A stretch of DNA of 64,000 bases, taken from the NCBI GenBank assembly GCA_009845905.1, contig VXYS01000003.1, positions 153,688 to 217,687 on the forward strand, given 5' to 3'. The translations under genes were made by a program, and so were the position numbers. This document shows, piece by piece, positions 46,235-54,131 of this stretch; positions within the stretch are counted from its first letter, which is position 1, and each line of letters starts with the position of its first letter. Below the pieces are notes generated by a model. It saw only the letters and a program-made list of their open reading frames with translations. It made no database searches and was not told the origin of the DNA. This DNA is from Gammaproteobacteria bacterium. GTDB taxonomy: Bacteria > Pseudomonadota > Gammaproteobacteria > Steroidobacterales > Foliamicaceae.

Positions 46235-48517
46235 ATGCGAAAGATACTGTTGGTCCTTACCGCCTTCTCGATCCCATTCATGATTGCGGATGTCACGGTT
46301 GCGCAGGAATCGACCGTGGTGCTCGAAGAAATCGTGGTCACCGCGCAAAAGCGCGAAGAATCGCTTGCCGACGTGGGTATTGCCGTTGACGTGGTAAGCG
46401 GCGACCGGCTGCGCGAGGCCGGCGCCGTGTCGCTGATCGACGTTGCCCGCTACTCGCCGGGCCTCAACATCCAGACGCCGTTCGGAGAATTCGGCTATCC
46501 GCTGATCGCAATACGCGGCGTGAATACCGACGGATTCATCGAAACGCTGCCGCAGTCGACCGGCGTGTATGCCGACGGCGTATATGTATCGCAGCCGCCC
46601 ATGCAGGCTTTCCGGCTGCTTGATCTCGAGCGAATGGAAGTGCTCAAGGGGCCGCAGGGAACCATATACGGACGCAATACCATCGCAGGCGCGATCAATC
46701 TCATCTCGAAACGCCCCACGTTCGAGCCGGAAGGCTACGCGACGGTGGGATTCGGCCGCTACAGCCGGGCCTCGTTCGAGGGCGCCTACGGCGGACCCAT
46801 TTCGGACACGGCCGCCGGGCGGTTTGCCGTGAAGATCCTTCGTCAGACCGACGGTCCCCTGACCAACATGCATCCCGACAGGGACGACGGCGGCGAGCTG
46901 GATCAGCTCATGGCCAGAGGCTCTCTGCTGTTCCGGCCCAGCGACGATGTCGAGGTCCTGGTCCGGGTCTATGCCGGGCGCGACGATTCGGACGTCTGGC
47001 CCTGGGCGACCATTCCGGCCGGGCAGGACACGGACGGCGACGGCATTCCGGACCAGGTCTGCCCCGAATACGCGCGCGGCGACGTTGCCGGGGCCCAGGT
47101 GAATTGCCTGGCGCGGGACCCCTTCGTCAGCGGCGACACTTTCAACGACACCGACGGCGACCCCTACACGATCAACCAGAACTTCATCGGCGAACACGCG
47201 TACAAGTCCAGCGGCATTTCCGCGGAGTTGAACTGGGACCTGGGGACGAGAACCGTCACCTCGGTGACCGGCTGGGACGACTTCGAGCGCCACGACGTGC
47301 TGGATGAAGATGCGGGCCCCACCGTGGCCCTGGACGACGTGCGGAAATCGGACGTGTCGCAGTTCTCGCAGGAAATTCGCATCGCGTCGAACGCCGGCGA
47401 GGGCCTGCAGTGGCTGGCGGGCCTGTACTACTCCTCCGATGAACTGGAAGGCGACCCGGCCTTTGACTCGGGCGGCCGGCAGGACTTCTCGGTGCTGGAA
47501 ACCGACACCCTCGGCCTGTTCGGGCAGGTCGAGTATCCGCTGGCCGACAACCTGGTCCTAACTGTCGGCGGCCGCTGGACGGACGTGGAACGCGATTTCT
47601 ACTACGAGACGACCGGTTTCTTCGCCGCCCCGGAATTGCAGGCGGGAGCGTCCAGCACCTTCTCGGACAGCGATTACTCGGCCAGGCTGGCGCTGGACTG
47701 GAGGGTAAACGAGGACACGCTGATTTATGCGAGCATATCCCGCGGATTCAACGCCGGCACCTTCAACAGCCAGTTTCTGGCGACGGTGGACAACCTCGAA
47801 CCGACGAAATCGGAATCCCTTACCGCCTACGAGGTGGGTCTGAAGTCAACGCTCGCCGGCGGCCGCGCCAGCGTTGAGGCGGCGGTCTACTTCTATGACG
47901 CGACCGACCCGCAGGTGGTGGCGGTCGAGCCTCTGAGCCTGATCTCGGCCAATTTCCTGATCAACGCCGACGACTCGCAGATGCAAGGCGCCGAATTGCA
48001 GCTTCGGGCCCTCGCGACCGATTGGCTGGAGCTGAGTTTCGGCGCAGCCTACATCGACAGCGAATACGGCAATCTCATCACCTCCATTGCCGGCACGGGC
48101 ACGGGCAGTCCGTATCCCGACAACGCACCGGTGTTCGGTTCCACGCTGGCGGACCTGACCGGCAACCGCATTCCGAACACGCCGGAACTGAGCATCAATT
48201 CCGCGGCCACGCTGCAATGGCCGGTGAACGAGGGGTGGACCTTCATGGGGCAGCTCGATTTTCTCTGGGAAGACGACATTCCGCGTGACCTGCGCGCCTC
48301 GCCGGCGCTGTACTCGGAAGCCCACATCGACGTGGACCTGCGGCTGGCGCTGCAATCCACCGACGGCAAGTGGGATGCTGCCTTCTGGGTGCGGAACCTG
48401 ACCGATGAGACCTACCTCACCGAAGCGTACGAAGTGCTCGGTTTCGGCTTCTACATCGCGGCCGGAAACTACAACTACCCGAGGACCTTCGGGCTCGAAC
48501 TGACCCGCAACTTCTAG
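46235..48517 (+). CDS. TonB-dependent outer-membrane receptor
   Basis: A 760-residue receptor with a signal peptide (cut near VTVAQES). The TonB box is EEIVVTAQKREES, followed by the plug domain (YSPGLNIQTPFGEFGYPLIAI, then GPQGTIYGRNTIAGAINLIS) and a 22-strand barrel ending in a terminal Phe. The sequence around DTDGDGIPDQ (near residue 268) is a calcium-binding, EF-hand-like loop, with two flanking cysteines in an extracellular loop. ATG 46235 follows GGGGA. As the first gene of the plus-strand series it should carry the inducing substrate across the outer membrane. Confidence 0.95.
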   Translation: MRKILLVLTAFSIPFMIADVTVAQESTVVLEEIVVTAQKREESLADVGIAVDVVSGDRLREAGAVSLIDVARYSPGLNIQTPFGEFGYPLIAIRGVNTDGFIETLPQSTGVYADGVYVSQPPMQAFRLLDLERMEVLKGPQGTIYGRNTIAGAINLISKRPTFEPEGYATVGFGRYSRASFEGAYGGPISDTAAGRFAVKILRQTDGPLTNMHPDRDDGGELDQLMARGSLLFRPSDDVEVLVRVYAGRDDSDVWPWATIPAGQDTDGDGIPDQVCPEYARGDVAGAQVNCLARDPFVSGDTFNDTDGDPYTINQNFIGEHAYKSSGISAELNWDLGTRTVTSVTGWDDFERHDVLDEDAGPTVALDDVRKSDVSQFSQEIRIASNAGEGLQWLAGLYYSSDELEGDPAFDSGGRQDFSVLETDTLGLFGQVEYPLADNLVLTVGGRWTDVERDFYYETTGFFAAPELQAGASSTFSDSDYSARLALDWRVNEDTLIYASISRGFNAGTFNSQFLATVDNLEPTKSESLTAYEVGLKSTLAGGRASVEAAVYFYDATDPQVVAVEPLSLISANFLINADDSQMQGAELQLRALATDWLELSFGAAYIDSEYGNLITSIAGTGTGSPYPDNAPVFGSTLADLTGNRIPNTPELSINSAATLQWPVNEGWTFMGQLDFLWEDDIPRDLRASPALYSEAHIDVDLRLALQSTDGKWDAAFWVRNLTDETYLTEAYEVLGFGFYIAAGNYNYPRTFGLELTRNF

Positions 48518-48552
48518 CAGGCTGCGAACGGGAAAGGAGGAGCCGCTTCGAC

Positions 48553-49017
48553 ATGCCGGAGCAGAAGCCGAAAGTCGCGATTTCGATCATCACGCTGGGC
48601 GTCGACGACGTCGAGCGTTCGGTGCGGTTCTACACCTCGTTCGGCTGGGATATGTCGCCGGACTCCGACCCGGCCATGTGCACGTTCATCAACACGCCTT
48701 CTACGGTGCTGGGGCTGGTGGGGTACGAGTTTCTGGCCAACGACGCGCTGCTGAAGGCGAAGCCGCGGGCGCAATACCAGGGCTTCACGCTGGCCGTGAA
48801 CGGCTCGTCTCCCGAAGAGGTGGACGCGATATTCGAGAACGCTATCCGCAACGGCGGCACCGTGCATCAGCAACCGCAATGGAAGGACTGGGGCGGATAC
48901 GACGGCTATTCCGGCTATTTCCTCGATCCGGACGGTTACCCGTGGGAAGTCGCCTACGCGCCGTTTCTCGAACTCACCGAGGACGGCCGCCTGATGCCGA
49001 AATCCGCGTCCGAATAA
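48553..49017 (+). CDS. VOC-family (glyoxalase-like) protein
   Basis: A 154-residue protein of the vicinal-oxygen-chelate superfamily. ISIITLGVDDVERSVRFYTS opens the first beta-alpha-beta module, and YSGYFLDPDGYPWEVAYAP closes the second with the usual metal-ligand glutamate. Members are glyoxalases, dioxygenases and resistance proteins. The substrate is unknown. It lies 35 bases after the receptor gene and 16 before an SDR. Confidence 0.87.
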   Translation: MPEQKPKVAISIITLGVDDVERSVRFYTSFGWDMSPDSDPAMCTFINTPSTVLGLVGYEFLANDALLKAKPRAQYQGFTLAVNGSSPEEVDAIFENAIRNGGTVHQQPQWKDWGGYDGYSGYFLDPDGYPWEVAYAPFLELTEDGRLMPKSASE

Positions 49018-49033
49018 AGGGAACCGCGCAGGC

Positions 49034-49759
49034 GTGGCAACGGAGACCTCTCGCGGACTGGCGATCGTCACCGGCGCCAGCCGCGGCATAGGGCGCGCGC
49101 TGGCGATCGGTCTGGCCGAGGCCGGTTACGGGCTGGCGCTGGTCGCGCGCGACGAGGGCGCGCTCAACGGTGTGCGGGCGGAGATTCGGGGCGTCGATCC
49201 GGGCACTACCGTGAGTTGCCATCCACTCGACGTGACCGACGCGGCGGCGGTCCGGGATCTCGTGGCCGGGCTGGAAGCCGAACACGAGGCGATCGACGTG
49301 CTGATCAATAACGCCGGCCAGTTCCGGCCCGGCGGTGTTGAAGCGGAAGTTGAAGAACTCGAAACGGTTATGGGGACCAACCTGAAAGGCGCGTTCCTGA
49401 TGCTGAAGGCGGTGGTGCCCGTGATGAAGGCGCAAGAGCGCGGCCACGTCATCAATCTGTCGTCGATTGCCGGGAAGTGGGGCTACGCGGGTTACGGCGT
49501 ATATGCTGCATCCAAGTTCGCCTTGCAGGGCCTGTCCGAGAGCCTGTACAAGGAAATGCTGGAGCACGGAGTGAAGGTGACGGCGATCTGTCCCAACTGG
49601 GTCGCGACGGAAATGGCCGTTGCGGCCGGCGGGACCCTGCCGCCGGAGGACATGATTCAGCTTGACGATCTGGTCAGGACGGTGTCGTGGCTGTTAAGCC
49701 TTTCGAAGGCCGCCTGTCCCCGCGAAGTGGTGATCGACTGCATGGGCCATCCGTATTAG
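49034..49759 (+). CDS. Short-chain dehydrogenase/reductase
   Basis: A 241-residue SDR. TGASRGIGRA (residues 14-23) binds NAD(P), NNAGQF is the central strand, and the catalytic serine, tyrosine and lysine are in INLSSIAGKWGYAGYGVYAASK. It starts with GTG. It is not closely similar to the other SDR at 42324. Substrate unknown; the position fits oxidation or reduction of a sugar or alcohol in the pathway. Confidence 0.92.
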   Translation: MATETSRGLAIVTGASRGIGRALAIGLAEAGYGLALVARDEGALNGVRAEIRGVDPGTTVSCHPLDVTDAAAVRDLVAGLEAEHEAIDVLINNAGQFRPGGVEAEVEELETVMGTNLKGAFLMLKAVVPVMKAQERGHVINLSSIAGKWGYAGYGVYAASKFALQGLSESLYKEMLEHGVKVTAICPNWVATEMAVAAGGTLPPEDMIQLDDLVRTVSWLLSLSKAACPREVVIDCMGHPY

Positions 49760-49770
49760 GTGCTGAACAT

Positions 49771-50901
49771 ATGAAAGTGGACAACCGTAATTTCGCCGGC
49801 GCGCTGGGCATCTACACGATCGGGGGCCTGTTCTGGGCCTTCCTGCCGTTCTTCGTGGGGCTGAAGGTGTCGACCGGCGGTTTCAGCCAGACGCAGGCTG
49901 GCTCGCTCGGTTCGGCCTACCTGATCGGCTTTTCGCTTGCGTCCATGACCGCACTGTGGTGGGCGGGCCGTTTCAACTGGCGGAAACTGGCCGCGGTCAT
50001 GGCCGCTGTCGTGATTGCCGCGCTGCTGTTGCTGTCGAGGGTCGAAGGCTTTGGATTGAGTCTGATGATCGTTCCCGTCGTGGGGCTCATGATGGGTGCG
50101 TTCTGGACGGTCGCGTACCGGATCTTCAGCGGCTCGGCGAACCCGGAACGCGCCTTCTCGATCGGAATCGTCGTGTCGTACAGCGCGCTTGCGCTGGTGA
50201 CCTTCATCATCGGAGAGTACGTGGTCGCCGATTTCGGGCTGAGCGGCTCCAGCTATGTGCTGGGCGGCGTGGTGCTCGTGCTGGCGCTGTCGGCGCTGCT
50301 GCTGCCGCGCGGCCTTGAATCGGGTGGCGAAGACTCAGGCCAGGCCTCGTATCGACCTTCGCTGCCGGTGGCGCTGGCGCTGCTCGCGATCCTGGGCACC
50401 AGCTTCGGCTTTGCGGCCGTATGGGCCTTTACCGAAAGAATCGGCATTGACGCCGGGTTCAATACGTCGCAGATCAGCCCGGTCATCGCGTCCAACCTGC
50501 TGGCGTCGGCGGGCGGTTCGGTGCTGGCGACCCTGCTGGGGATGCGGGTGGGGCGCATGCTGCCGCTGTTCGTGGGAATGTTCGCGATCCTGCTGTCCAT
50601 CGTCAGCCTGGCCACGGTGGACAGTTTTTCGACCTACGCGGCCGCGGTGGCCGGCCTGGGTCTTTCCATCGGTTTCGTCATGCCCTACCAGATGGGCTAT
50701 CTGGCGGCGCTGGATCGCGATAACCGTTTCGTGCTGCTGATTGCCGCCGCGCAGGGCATCGGCTCCGCCGCCGGGCCGTTTGCCGGAGGCGCCGCGGCGG
50801 ACGCGGGCGGATACCGCCTGCTGGTGATCATTGCAGGCGCCGTCGTTGCCGCAAGCATGCTGGCCATACTGTTTTCTACAAGGGTGAAGAACGAATCATG
50901 A
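49771..50901 (+). CDS. Major facilitator superfamily transporter
   Basis: A 376-residue membrane protein with about 11-12 hydrophobic segments. FLPFFVGLKVSTGGFSQTQAG, LIGFSLASMTALWWAGRFNWRK and MLLGMRVGRMLP-like loops fit the MFS pattern. ATG 49771 lies 11 bases after the SDR stop; the longer frame reaches into the SDR. It overlaps the SIS-domain gene by four bases. It probably imports the substrate or its product across the inner membrane. Confidence 0.9.
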   Translation: MKVDNRNFAGALGIYTIGGLFWAFLPFFVGLKVSTGGFSQTQAGSLGSAYLIGFSLASMTALWWAGRFNWRKLAAVMAAVVIAALLLLSRVEGFGLSLMIVPVVGLMMGAFWTVAYRIFSGSANPERAFSIGIVVSYSALALVTFIIGEYVVADFGLSGSSYVLGGVVLVLALSALLLPRGLESGGEDSGQASYRPSLPVALALLAILGTSFGFAAVWAFTERIGIDAGFNTSQISPVIASNLLASAGGSVLATLLGMRVGRMLPLFVGMFAILLSIVSLATVDSFSTYAAAVAGLGLSIGFVMPYQMGYLAALDRDNRFVLLIAAAQGIGSAAGPFAGGAAADAGGYRLLVIIAGAVVAASMLAILFSTRVKNES

Positions 50902-51662
50902 GCATTGTTCAGGACTACCGGCGATTGCTGGATGAGAAGCTGGCCCTCGTTTTCGACAACCAGGAAGACACGATCGACAAGGCGGCGGAGATCTGCGCCG
51001 CCAGCATCGGAAAGGGCAAACTGGTGTTTACCTTCGGAACGGGTCATGGCTCGTTCGCCGCGCTGGAGATGTTCCCCCGCACCGGCACCGCTGTGGGGTT
51101 CCGGCCGATCGTCGAGAGCACGATGATCTCCTTTCATCGCGTGCTGGGCGACATGGGCGCCAGGCAATACCGGTTCATTCACGCCCAGGAAGGCTACGGG
51201 AAGGCAATACTGTCCTCGCATCAAACCGACCCGGATGACGCGATGCTGATCTTCTCGCATTCCGGAATCAATGCCGTGACCATGGACATCGCCGTCGGCG
51301 CCAGGGAGATCGGCATGAAGGTCATCGGCGTAACCAGCGTCCCGCATTCCTCGCAGGTCCCGTCCCGGCATTCTTCCGGCCTGCGTCTGTTCGAGGCGGC
51401 CGATGTCGTTATCGATACCGGCGCCCCGCTGGGCGATGCCGGCATTTCCATCGACGGACTGGAAGGCAGCGTCGGCGCCACGTCGAGCAGCGTCGCCATT
51501 GCGGTGGGACAGGCCATCAACGCCGCCACGGTGGAAAAGCTGGTGGCGCGCGGCGCGCAGCCGATGATCATGGTCAGCCCGAACACAACCGAGAAGGCCC
51601 GGGCGAACCGGCTCAACGATCTGAACTACGAGGAGTTGTGGCGGCGCTTGTCCTCGCGGTAA
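50898..51662 (+). CDS. SIS-domain phosphosugar-binding/isomerase protein
   Basis: A 254-residue sugar isomerase-domain (SIS) protein, resembling the UPF0309 group. KLVFTFGTGHGSFAALEM is the first nucleotide-free SIS glycine loop, and FSHSGINAVTMDIAVGA is the serine-rich phosphate site. AMPLGDAGISID-like and GATSSSVAIAVGQAIN follow. Such proteins isomerise or bind phosphosugars. It is coupled to the MFS gene and could act on the sugar phosphate formed by the PfkB kinase or the phosphorylase. Confidence 0.88.
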   Translation: MSIVQDYRRLLDEKLALVFDNQEDTIDKAAEICAASIGKGKLVFTFGTGHGSFAALEMFPRTGTAVGFRPIVESTMISFHRVLGDMGARQYRFIHAQEGYGKAILSSHQTDPDDAMLIFSHSGINAVTMDIAVGAREIGMKVIGVTSVPHSSQVPSRHSSGLRLFEAADVVIDTGAPLGDAGISIDGLEGSVGATSSSVAIAVGQAINAATVEKLVARGAQPMIMVSPNTTEKARANRLNDLNYEELWRRLSSR

Positions 51663-51672
51663 TCTCCCGCGA

Positions 51673-53145
51673 ATGCCAGCGCCACTCGAGTGCCTGCCCT
51701 TCTACGGGGGCGAATTTCACGCCCCGGCGTCCGACGAGTGGCGCGTTGTAGATGATCCCGCGGACGGTTCGCGGGTCGGACGCTGTGCGCTCGCGAACGC
51801 CGCGGACATTGACCGGGCCGTCGGTCATGCGTTGCGGGCGAAGTCCGCCTGGGCGGACATGCACGCCGACGGGCGCGCTGCGATCCTCCACCGCGCGGCG
51901 GACCTGATCGAAGCGCGCGGCGACGAGATCGCGGAGCTGCTCACGCGGGAGCAGGGCAAGCCGCTTTGCGACAGCCGCAAGGAGATCGGCTTCGGGGTCC
52001 AGGTGATCCGCTATTACGCCGAGGAAGGCCGGCGCAAATTCGGTTCGCTTCGCCCTTCCTCCCTGCCGAATGTCAAGAACGTGGTTTCATATTTCCCGGT
52101 GGGAGTGGTGGGCGCCATCGTGCCCTGGAACTACCCCGTGGACCTGTACTGCTGGAAGGTGGCGCCGGCGCTGGCGGCCGGCTGCCCGATCGTCGTCAAG
52201 CCGCCGCACGAAACGCCGTTCGCCATTGCCGTGGTCCTGGAGTGCTTCGTGGAGGCGGGCGTGCCTTCGGGCGTGCTGTCCAACCTGCCGGGCACCGGGC
52301 CCGAGGCCGGCGCCGCGCTTGCCGGCCACCCGGACGTCGCCTGCATTTCCGCAACCGCCTCGGTAGCGGCCGGACAGGACATCATGCGAAACGCGGCCGG
52401 CAACCTGAAGCGGCTGTCGCTGGAACTGGGCGGACACTCCCCGTTCATCGTGCTGCCGGACGCGGACATCGAAGCGGCGGCCAAGGCGGCCATGCGGCGT
52501 TCGTTCTCCAACATGGGGCAGATCTGCATCACGGTGAACCGCATCCTCACCCACCCCGACGCCCATTCGCCGTTCGTGGACGCGCTGGTCGCGGAAACGG
52601 AAACGATCGAGCTTGGCCCCGGGCTCGACCCCGGCCGGCAGTACGGTCCGGTCACGACGGCCTCGGTGATCGAACGCTCGCAACTCCACATCGAGGACGC
52701 CGTATCCAAAGGCGCCAGGATCATTACCGGCGGAGGCCGCGCCGCTAGCGGGGAGCTGGCCAAAGGCCTGTTCTTTCATCCCACGCTGCTCGATGGCGCG
52801 CCGCTCGACAGCCTTCCGATGACCCAGGAAACCTACGGGCCGGTGGCCGCCATCAGAAGCTTCGCATCGCTGGATGAGTTGCTGGCCGTGTCGAACAGCC
52901 TCAGCTTCGGGCTTGCCGCCTACGTCTATTCGGAGGACCTGGAGCTTGCCTGGGCGTTGGCGGACCGCCTGGAGTTCGGGGCCGTGGGCATCAACGTAAA
53001 CGATACGTCCGAGCTCCAGGCGCCGTTCGGCGGCTGGAAGCTCAGCGGTTTCGGCCGGGAGCTCGGTCCGGAGGGCCTGGATGCGTTCCTCGAGCCCAAA
53101 CATGTCAAGATGCGGGTGAACCCGTTGGTGCAAAGGCATTTGTGA
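51673..53145 (+). CDS. NAD(P)-dependent aldehyde dehydrogenase
   Basis: A 490-residue ALDH. GAIVPWNYPVDLYCWKVAPA holds the cofactor-domain asparagine, LSLELGGHSPFIVLPDA has the general-base glutamate, and FSNMGQICITVNRI has the catalytic cysteine. GVNVNDTSELQAPFGGWK-type ending (residues about 430-450) fits succinate-semialdehyde/lactaldehyde-type ALDHs. It lies ten bases after the SIS gene. Its aldehyde is unknown; a short sugar aldehyde fits the context. Confidence 0.95.
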   Translation: MPAPLECLPFYGGEFHAPASDEWRVVDDPADGSRVGRCALANAADIDRAVGHALRAKSAWADMHADGRAAILHRAADLIEARGDEIAELLTREQGKPLCDSRKEIGFGVQVIRYYAEEGRRKFGSLRPSSLPNVKNVVSYFPVGVVGAIVPWNYPVDLYCWKVAPALAAGCPIVVKPPHETPFAIAVVLECFVEAGVPSGVLSNLPGTGPEAGAALAGHPDVACISATASVAAGQDIMRNAAGNLKRLSLELGGHSPFIVLPDADIEAAAKAAMRRSFSNMGQICITVNRILTHPDAHSPFVDALVAETETIELGPGLDPGRQYGPVTTASVIERSQLHIEDAVSKGARIITGGGRAASGELAKGLFFHPTLLDGAPLDSLPMTQETYGPVAAIRSFASLDELLAVSNSLSFGLAAYVYSEDLELAWALADRLEFGAVGINVNDTSELQAPFGGWKLSGFGRELGPEGLDAFLEPKHVKMRVNPLVQRHL

Positions 53146-53170
53146 GACACAACACCAGGGAGAAGTATTA

Positions 53171-54118
53171 GTGAGCATTCACCCCGACCTGCTGCCCTTT
53201 CGCGATCAATTCCCGACACTGGAATTGACCGGTGAAAACCTCGTCCGGACGCGCGGGGAACTGAACCGAATGACGCTGGAGACGGCGGCGGCGATTGAAG
53301 GTTTCGAACAGGTCGATGTCGCGGACAGGCAGATCGACGGACCGTCCCCCGGCCAGTCGCTCCGGCTGCGGCTGTATTCGCGCGGCGATTCACGGGGCTT
53401 GCGGCCGTGCCTGTTGTGGATCCACGGCGGCGGCTACATTCTGGGCTGTCCGGAGATGGACGAGCAGCTTCTTTGCCGCAAGGCCGACGAGCTGGGCTGC
53501 CTGGTCGTGGCCGTCGATTACCGCCTTGCGCCCGAGCATCCGTATCCGGCAGCGCTCGACGACTGCGATGCGGCGCTGGGCTGGATTCTGGAGAACGCCT
53601 CCGAGTTGGGTGTCGACACGAACACGCTCGTGCTCGGCGGCGCTAGCGCCGGAGGCGGCCTTGCGGCGGCCCTGGCGCTTCGTGCGCGGGACCGCCGGCC
53701 CGGCGCGATCTCCTTTCAGTGCCTGATCTATCCCATGCTCGATTACCGCACGGGCGCCGCGGAGGCGGAAGACTCAGGGGATTACTGGCTGTGGGGCGCC
53801 GATCACAACCGCTTCGCCTGGAACGCCTATCTGGGGCCGAATGACCTGACTCATGGCGTTTCGCCGTTTGCTTCTCCGGCGGCGGCCAGGCGACTCGACG
53901 GCCTGCCGCCCACGTACCTTTGCATCGGAGACCAGGACCTCTTCTACGAGGAGGACATCGATTACGCGCGCCGGCTTCGGGACAGCGGAGTGGCGGTAGA
54001 ACTCGAAGTCGTCCCCGGGGCTCCACACGGCTTCGACAAATTGCCTGCGCCCCTGTCCGAACAGTCCCTGCAGCGCCGTTTCAAGGCGCTTTCCCGGCAT
54101 TTCTCGGCGCAAGCCTGA
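53171..54118 (+). CDS. HSL-family alpha/beta hydrolase (esterase)
   Basis: A 315-residue esterase of the hormone-sensitive lipase family. WIHGGGYILG is the oxyanion hole (HGGG), GGASAGGGLAAAL the nucleophile elbow, DQDLFYEEDI the acid and GAPHGFDK the histidine. It would remove acyl groups from a small ester. It starts with GTG, 25 bases after the ALDH gene and after GGGAGAAG. It is unrelated in sequence to the tandem hydrolases at 23428-25016. Confidence 0.93.
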   Translation: MSIHPDLLPFRDQFPTLELTGENLVRTRGELNRMTLETAAAIEGFEQVDVADRQIDGPSPGQSLRLRLYSRGDSRGLRPCLLWIHGGGYILGCPEMDEQLLCRKADELGCLVVAVDYRLAPEHPYPAALDDCDAALGWILENASELGVDTNTLVLGGASAGGGLAAALALRARDRRPGAISFQCLIYPMLDYRTGAAEAEDSGDYWLWGADHNRFAWNAYLGPNDLTHGVSPFASPAAARRLDGLPPTYLCIGDQDLFYEEDIDYARRLRDSGVAVELEVVPGAPHGFDKLPAPLSEQSLQRRFKALSRHFSAQA

Positions 54119-54131
54119 ATCGGACGGAAAG

